Part shown: positions 60,301 to 64,000 of the stretch, in pieces | How positions within the stretch are numbered: position 1 is the first letter of the stretch | Layout: every line of letters starts with the position of its first letter | Assembly: GCA_950295325.1 (NCBI GenBank) | Contig: OX485805.1 | Location: forward strand, 47,394,758 to 47,458,757 | Direction: 5' to 3' | Length of the DNA: 64,000 bases | Origin: Polytrichum commune | Taxonomy: Eukaryota; Streptophyta; Polytrichopsida; Polytrichales; Polytrichaceae | Notes under the pieces: model-generated | What the model saw: the letters and a program-made list of their open reading frames with translations, nothing else | Databases searched by the model: none | What the model was told of the DNA's origin: nothing | Translations under genes and position numbers: made by a program

Positions 60301-61709
60301 TATTTCCTCCATGTATATTTCACAGAAAATCAAACTTTGTCTCTCAATCTTACTCAGTTCAATTGATATCACACAGAAGTTTTGATGCATTGTAGTGAGG
60401 AACATTCTTCTCAACAAGAAGATAGCACCAAGCAACCTCATGTGACTAGGACGTGAATTGATGTTTTGATGATGGTAACCAAGATAGTGTACCACATACA
60501 ATATGCAGTCATGATTTGAGGGCCTAAAATAACCAAACTAAACAAGTATCAGCTGCTTTCTAGGTTACTTTAGGCTCAATGACTCGCATACTAAAATGTG
60601 CCTATACTATTGGCTGAGTATTTCCTATTCCTAAGCAGAAAATATTGAACACTTTATAAACAGACTTAAAAGGATCTAGTTGGCTCTCAAGCAGAAACAT
60701 GCAACATGGAGGTTTGGACAACCACATGATCAAATGAGACAATCCCATATCTTAAAATGCAAGAACCAAGTCTCATATTCAGTTAAAGAATGCACGTCAC
60801 ATGTCTAGACTTGACTGAGCTAAGGAATTCCTTATGTGAGCCCCAGGACAGTATTAATGGTCCCAATACATTTATATAATGTACATGTGTCAGGATCAAC
60901 ACATCAAAAGCTCACTGACCGGCACAGTCGATTTCACCTGAACTTTTGCAACTCCTTGGGTATGTTAAGCCTGATCGAAAGCAACCCAGACACAAAGTGT
61001 CGCATACAGAACGATCGAAGCCCAGAATGCTCTTGAAGTGCTGATGAAGATGATTTCTCCCACTTCAACATAAATGTGAGCTCACAACAGATCATGAAAG
61101 ATGGAGATCAACACCTAGGCTGTATGCTTCGGTTGACAGAACCTTGCTCAGAACCCCAAAACTGCTCTTTCAACCCTCGATACCACTTTAGGATACCAAC
61201 AGAATTGCACAGTTCCACCGAGCTTAACCTCAGATCAAGAACTTACCAATTGAAAGGAGCATCAAAAGAATTCAACCACAACAAATCACACATATCACCT
61301 AATTGCACAGACACGAGCTGTCGAAATGAATTCCCAAACTCCCGAATATGGACACAGGTCTGCTAAACAGCCAGAGAATTACCCAGGATTTACCTGTCTC
61401 TCAAATTTACGACAGATTCTGCCAAGACATTTAGTTCGAAGAAACGTGACTACGAATGCAACACTCCTGTAATCCTCCCGTAATCCTCTATTTGAAAGCT
61501 TACATGCGACATTCTCTTATAGCTACGGCTGATGAGGCGGAGTGTAAAACGATGTAGAGTTCCAGTACCTGATCCCGCACTGCACCTCCGACATCGCAAC
61601 CACCTGCGGATGATCGTCGAGTTGCCGTCCCGCGGCCTCGTCCACGCACTCCCCGGCTGCGCCCGACGCTTGCAGAATCTCCTCCGCGACTGCGCCCCCG
61701 TCTAGCCAT
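57383..61709 (-). CDS. Harbinger ORF1: Myb/SANT-like (NAM-associated type) DNA-binding protein
   Basis: Two exons are proposed: 61,709-61,569 (47 codons; MARRGRSRGG… then RGVRGRGRG, an Arg/Gly-rich start near the element end) and 58,771-57,383 (462 codons plus stop), joined in phase 0 across a 2.8-kb intron with GT-AG borders. The second exon begins MIDLEGDLFYEEDF, has another RG-rich stretch (GHRGGRTGCQGRGRG), then a SANT/trihelix-like segment with WQLARSVLAI, LWERIYEHYDSFN and SLESKWSIIKHDALKFMRCY, and a long charged coiled coil (EELEKLRKRLAEKAERE). Plant PIF/Harbinger elements need such an ORF1 protein together with the transposase, probably to bind the ends and bring the transposase into the nucleus. 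The joining of the first exon is inference. The second exon is fully open. The intron 58,772-61,568 holds nothing else recognised. Confidence 0.8.
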
Positions 61710-61956
61710 GTCCACCCTACAGAACTGCTCTTGATTCCCAAAAGTGGCACGATTCACTGAATCGCAAGAGGATGAGGCCCGGAATGTGGGCGCAGCAAGA
61801 GCAACGCTCACCCGCGAGGATAGTGAGTGGAGCCCGAAGTTTGAAGAGCCCTCGCAAGTTTGAAGAGCCCGGGCAAGAGGGGTGGGGCAAGTTTTTCTTC
61901 AAGGCCACGCTAAAGCGCTTGCCGAGTCCCTTTAGCGCGTATGGGTGGAGATGCTC

Positions 61957-62734
61957 TTAGAGCATCCAATGCCACATCATTGCCTCTTGCCAACTAATTG
62001 ATATTTACAAAATAGCCAGTAGTTCACAATAGCTATAAGGGAGAAAATAGGTCTTACATGCCAACTCGGAGGTGTTTCACTAAAGTAAGCTCCATCCAAG
62101 CTTCTTGATGGACTCATCCGATTTTTGTTACCGGATGACTTTACTTGAGTGCCACGAATCCCCGGCCGCCAGGCCTAGATACCCTCCTCTTTGAATTGGC
62201 CCCACCAACATTACCGAGGTAAAGGGATTTAAACTTAGGGCCACTTCGCACACGAACCAAGAGCCGTGACCATGAAATTGTGAGAGCCCAAAAGAAGGTG
62301 ATCAAAGGCCGTCCCAAGACACCTCCAAAATCATGTATTGTGGTCACAGACCCTCAAGTGTAGTGTGAAGCCATATGTGACCGGGTCCTTGACCAAATGC
62401 TATTTCAATGATTTTTTGTTCATGCGGGTCCTCGTGCACGATAAAATAGAATAAATCAATGGTTGTGAGCATTCGGAGTGCCATGGTCTCCTGGTTTTGT
62501 ATGAGGCCTACCTCCAAGAGGTGATTTTTGAGAATAATCCAAGTGACCATGAAACATAATCCATGTAGACGTTACATCCATCTTGCAATCACTTACTCCA
62601 TTGGTCCTTGAGCGTAGTGTGAAGCGAACTTGGACCGGCTTTGCCTTTTCCACCAATGAGAGTGCTTGAAGTGGAATGGTCACAGGCTCTCAATCTCGTG
62701 TGTGAAGTGGCCCTTATGAATATTGTATTTAGTG
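61957..62734. repeat. Intergenic DNA with repeat R3 (62,340-62,720)
   Basis: 'cctcaagtgtagtgtgaag' (62,353), 'ttgagcgtagtgtgaagcga' (62,609) and 'tctcgtgtgtgaagtggccc' (62,694) match 44,620-45,000 in order. 62,645-62,715 also matches 23,795-23,845 ('gtgcttgaagtg.aat.gtc', 'ctcaat.tcgtgtgtgaag'). The last 11 bases (62,724-62,734) are the left target duplication of the adjacent SINE. Confidence 0.65.
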
Positions 62735-63111
62735 AGGCACCACGGGCCTTGGCTCAGTGGTTAGGGCTCATGGCTCCCCAATGAGGAGGTTGTGGGTTCT
62801 ATTCCCCATGCCGGCGTGGTGCTCACCACCTCAGTCCACCCGACCATGGTGGGGGGTCCTTGGACCTTGTTGTATGGGTACCTCAAAGCCCTTTGGGGGG
62901 ATACCATGTCCGGTATCTTCAAGGCACTAGTGGCTAGCTAGGAACTTGTATAGTGTGTCACTATAGTGTCCATCCTCGAAAGGGGAGAGTAGTATTTGTC
63001 CCAATGTCCCCTTGTCCAGTGGGCATCGGGTCATTGGCATTACGAATGGACACTTTATTCACGCCGGCCCCTTGCTTGAAAGGGGTTGGAGTTTCTATCC
63101 ATCTATCTATA
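62735..63111 (+). mobile_element. tRNA-derived SINE with exact 11-bp target duplication
   Basis: A-box TGGCTCAGTGG at 62,750-62,760 and B-box-like GGTTCTATTCC at 62,795-62,805 have tRNA spacing (34 nt between boxes). A unique body follows, then a 3' end of 'tatccatctatctata' type repeats rather than poly(A). The flanks TGTATTTAGTG at 62,724-62,734 and 63,112-63,122 are identical. The tRNA head lacks good acceptor and anticodon stems, so it is not a tRNA gene. Length is about 377 bp including the tail. Confidence 0.9.
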
Positions 63112-63122
63112 TGTATTTAGTG

Positions 63123-63826
63123 TTACATGATATTTTATGTCACTCCTTCCCTCCGTAATGTAACTCCCCTCCTTTGCTTCTTTAAACCCTAAGGAACGGA
63201 TGTGCTCAGTTTAAATCTCCCTCCTTGTTGTCACTTTTCCCTCCCATATATCATGGGTCTTGACATTAAAGAAATCCCACCCAAAAATTCAAGACACACG
63301 CTCACACACATCACGTGGTTTCATTGTCATTTATTGTAGTGTTGTCTTTATGTTATTTCATAATATCACATGATGCACTAATCTTCATTATCACGCATCC
63401 ATGTTAACACTACACCTCCTTAATATCATGTGCACTTGGGTTGCCACAAGCATGCTATTAGGGAGCTTAGAGTCTAACTAAAGACACACCTTATGTTTGA
63501 TTTTACAAATAGTGTCATCCCAATTTATTTTGGTATATTTTGCATCACGACATTTATGTAATGAATTATTGTTATGGATGATTGAAATTTGCATGAAAAT
63601 CCACTTAGTACGTGACAGTGGTTGCGACATTGTAAAAAATATAATGTCCCATTCTTTTTTACAAGGAACGACGAATAATGTTAGGTATACAATTAGTGTT
63701 CATGACACTACAGATGTGGTTTACAATTACATTGTTTTTGTCTAATTAGTGTGGGTCACCATTTGAAGTTATGCTTGCTATATTTTTTTACTAAGAGTAT
63801 CAATTTCTACCCAAATAATATAAGTA
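63123..63826. other. Intergenic DNA, nothing recognised
   Basis: AT-rich DNA with no supported gene or repeat; only short open frames without motifs. Confidence 0.5.
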
Positions 63827-64000
63827 CACTAAATAGGATATTTAGTGTTTGATTGTATTTAATGTTGTTACCACCCTACTCTCCTCAACACTAATTCTCA
63901 ATTGTTTGACAATTAGTGTTAGAATATATTTTCATAGGGTTATTGATATTTAGTGTATGTGTCTGTATTTAGTGTATCAAACACTAAACATCCTATTCAA
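63827..64000. mobile_element. MITE with CACTA-type termini, second copy, cut by the window end
   Basis: Starts CACTAAATAGGATATTTAG and contains the internal hairpin 'caacactaattctcaattg' / 'acaattagtgtt'. The right side ('tattgatatttagtgtatg', 'gtatttagtgtatcaaacac') is the reverse complement of the left side of the copy at 24,509, so this copy is inverted relative to it. The final terminal repeat lies mostly beyond the window. Confidence 0.75.

Larger units (their letters stand above)
52491..61956. mobile_element. Complete PIF/Harbinger DNA transposon, 9,466 bp
   Basis: The termini are GAGCATCTCCACCC (52,491-52,504) and its exact inverse GGGTGGAGATGCTC (61,943-61,956); both ends are flanked by TTA (52,488-52,490 and 61,957-61,959), the target duplication typical of PIF/Harbinger. 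Inside are the two genes of the superfamily in convergent orientation: a DDE transposase (53,643-54,940, +) now broken, and a Myb/SANT-like ORF1 (57,383-61,709, -) that is open. Extra cargo: R1 fragments at about 53,330-53,420 and 56,445-56,660, a local duplication at 56,912-57,300 and an exon-like segment at 52,763-53,086. The TIRs are perfect over 14 bp, so insertion looks recent despite the dead transposase; it may have been moved in trans. At 9.5 kb it is longer than most relatives. Confidence 0.9.

Noticed and set aside
61772-61960. Open frame at the right end of the Harbinger element
   Set aside because: It runs through the terminal inverted repeat and has no motif; a chance frame.
62750-62805. 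tRNA gene suggested by A and B boxes
   Set aside because: No acceptor or anticodon stem pairs properly, and the region is flanked by an exact target duplication, so it is the head of a SINE.
1-64000. Bacterial-type features: operons, CRISPR arrays, ribosome binding sites
   Set aside because: Genes are intron-split and monocistronic, and no regularly spaced short repeats occur; the DNA is plant nuclear.

Overview
The window is nuclear DNA of a land plant. Evidence: intron-dense genes with GT-AG borders, a single-copy COP9 signalosome subunit, a plant-style UreG with a His-rich N-terminus, the plant-type fused dehydrogenase/kinase/aldolase gene, and abundant plant DNA transposons and SINEs. 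Gene spacing (five host genes in 64 kb) and moderate intron sizes would suit a bryophyte or lycophyte genome, but nothing here fixes the lineage.

Layout. 1-3.1 kb is repeat-rich intergenic DNA. 3.2-19.85 kb (+) is a large multi-exon gene for a fused dehydrogenase (HIBADH family) / DUF1537 sugar-acid kinase / class II aldolase. Its second dehydrogenase domain, kinase and aldolase are complete, but only the C-terminal half of the first dehydrogenase domain is visible. 20-27 kb is repeats, with an inverted-repeat element and a CACTA-ended MITE. 27.0-30.9 kb (-) is urease accessory GTPase UreG, seven exons, with a tandem duplication directly upstream. 34.9-38.0 kb (+) is COP9 signalosome subunit 1, six exons. 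40.6-43.5 kb (-) is inosine triphosphate pyrophosphatase, eight exons including a 10-nt microexon. 46.5-48.65 kb (-) is an intact single-exon DUF7870/FkbM-like membrane methyltransferase gene followed by a truncated pseudogene copy that is split by a mobile repeat. 52,491-61,956 is a complete 9.47-kb PIF/Harbinger transposon (14-bp perfect TIRs, TTA target duplication) with a broken transposase and an intact Myb/SANT-like ORF1. The last 2 kb hold a tRNA-derived SINE and a second copy of the MITE.

The host genes do not form a pathway: they are separate housekeeping genes (sugar-acid catabolism, nickel delivery to urease, deneddylation, nucleotide sanitising, a membrane methyltransferase).

The most interesting non-gene content is mobile: two related copies of a SINE-like family whose head resembles 5S rRNA, two different tRNA-derived SINEs with target-site duplications, a dispersed family of about 300-400 bp (called R1 here) with at least ten copies or fragments, and two inverted-copy repeats (R2, R3). 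All homology statements come from reading the sequence by eye; no database search was run.
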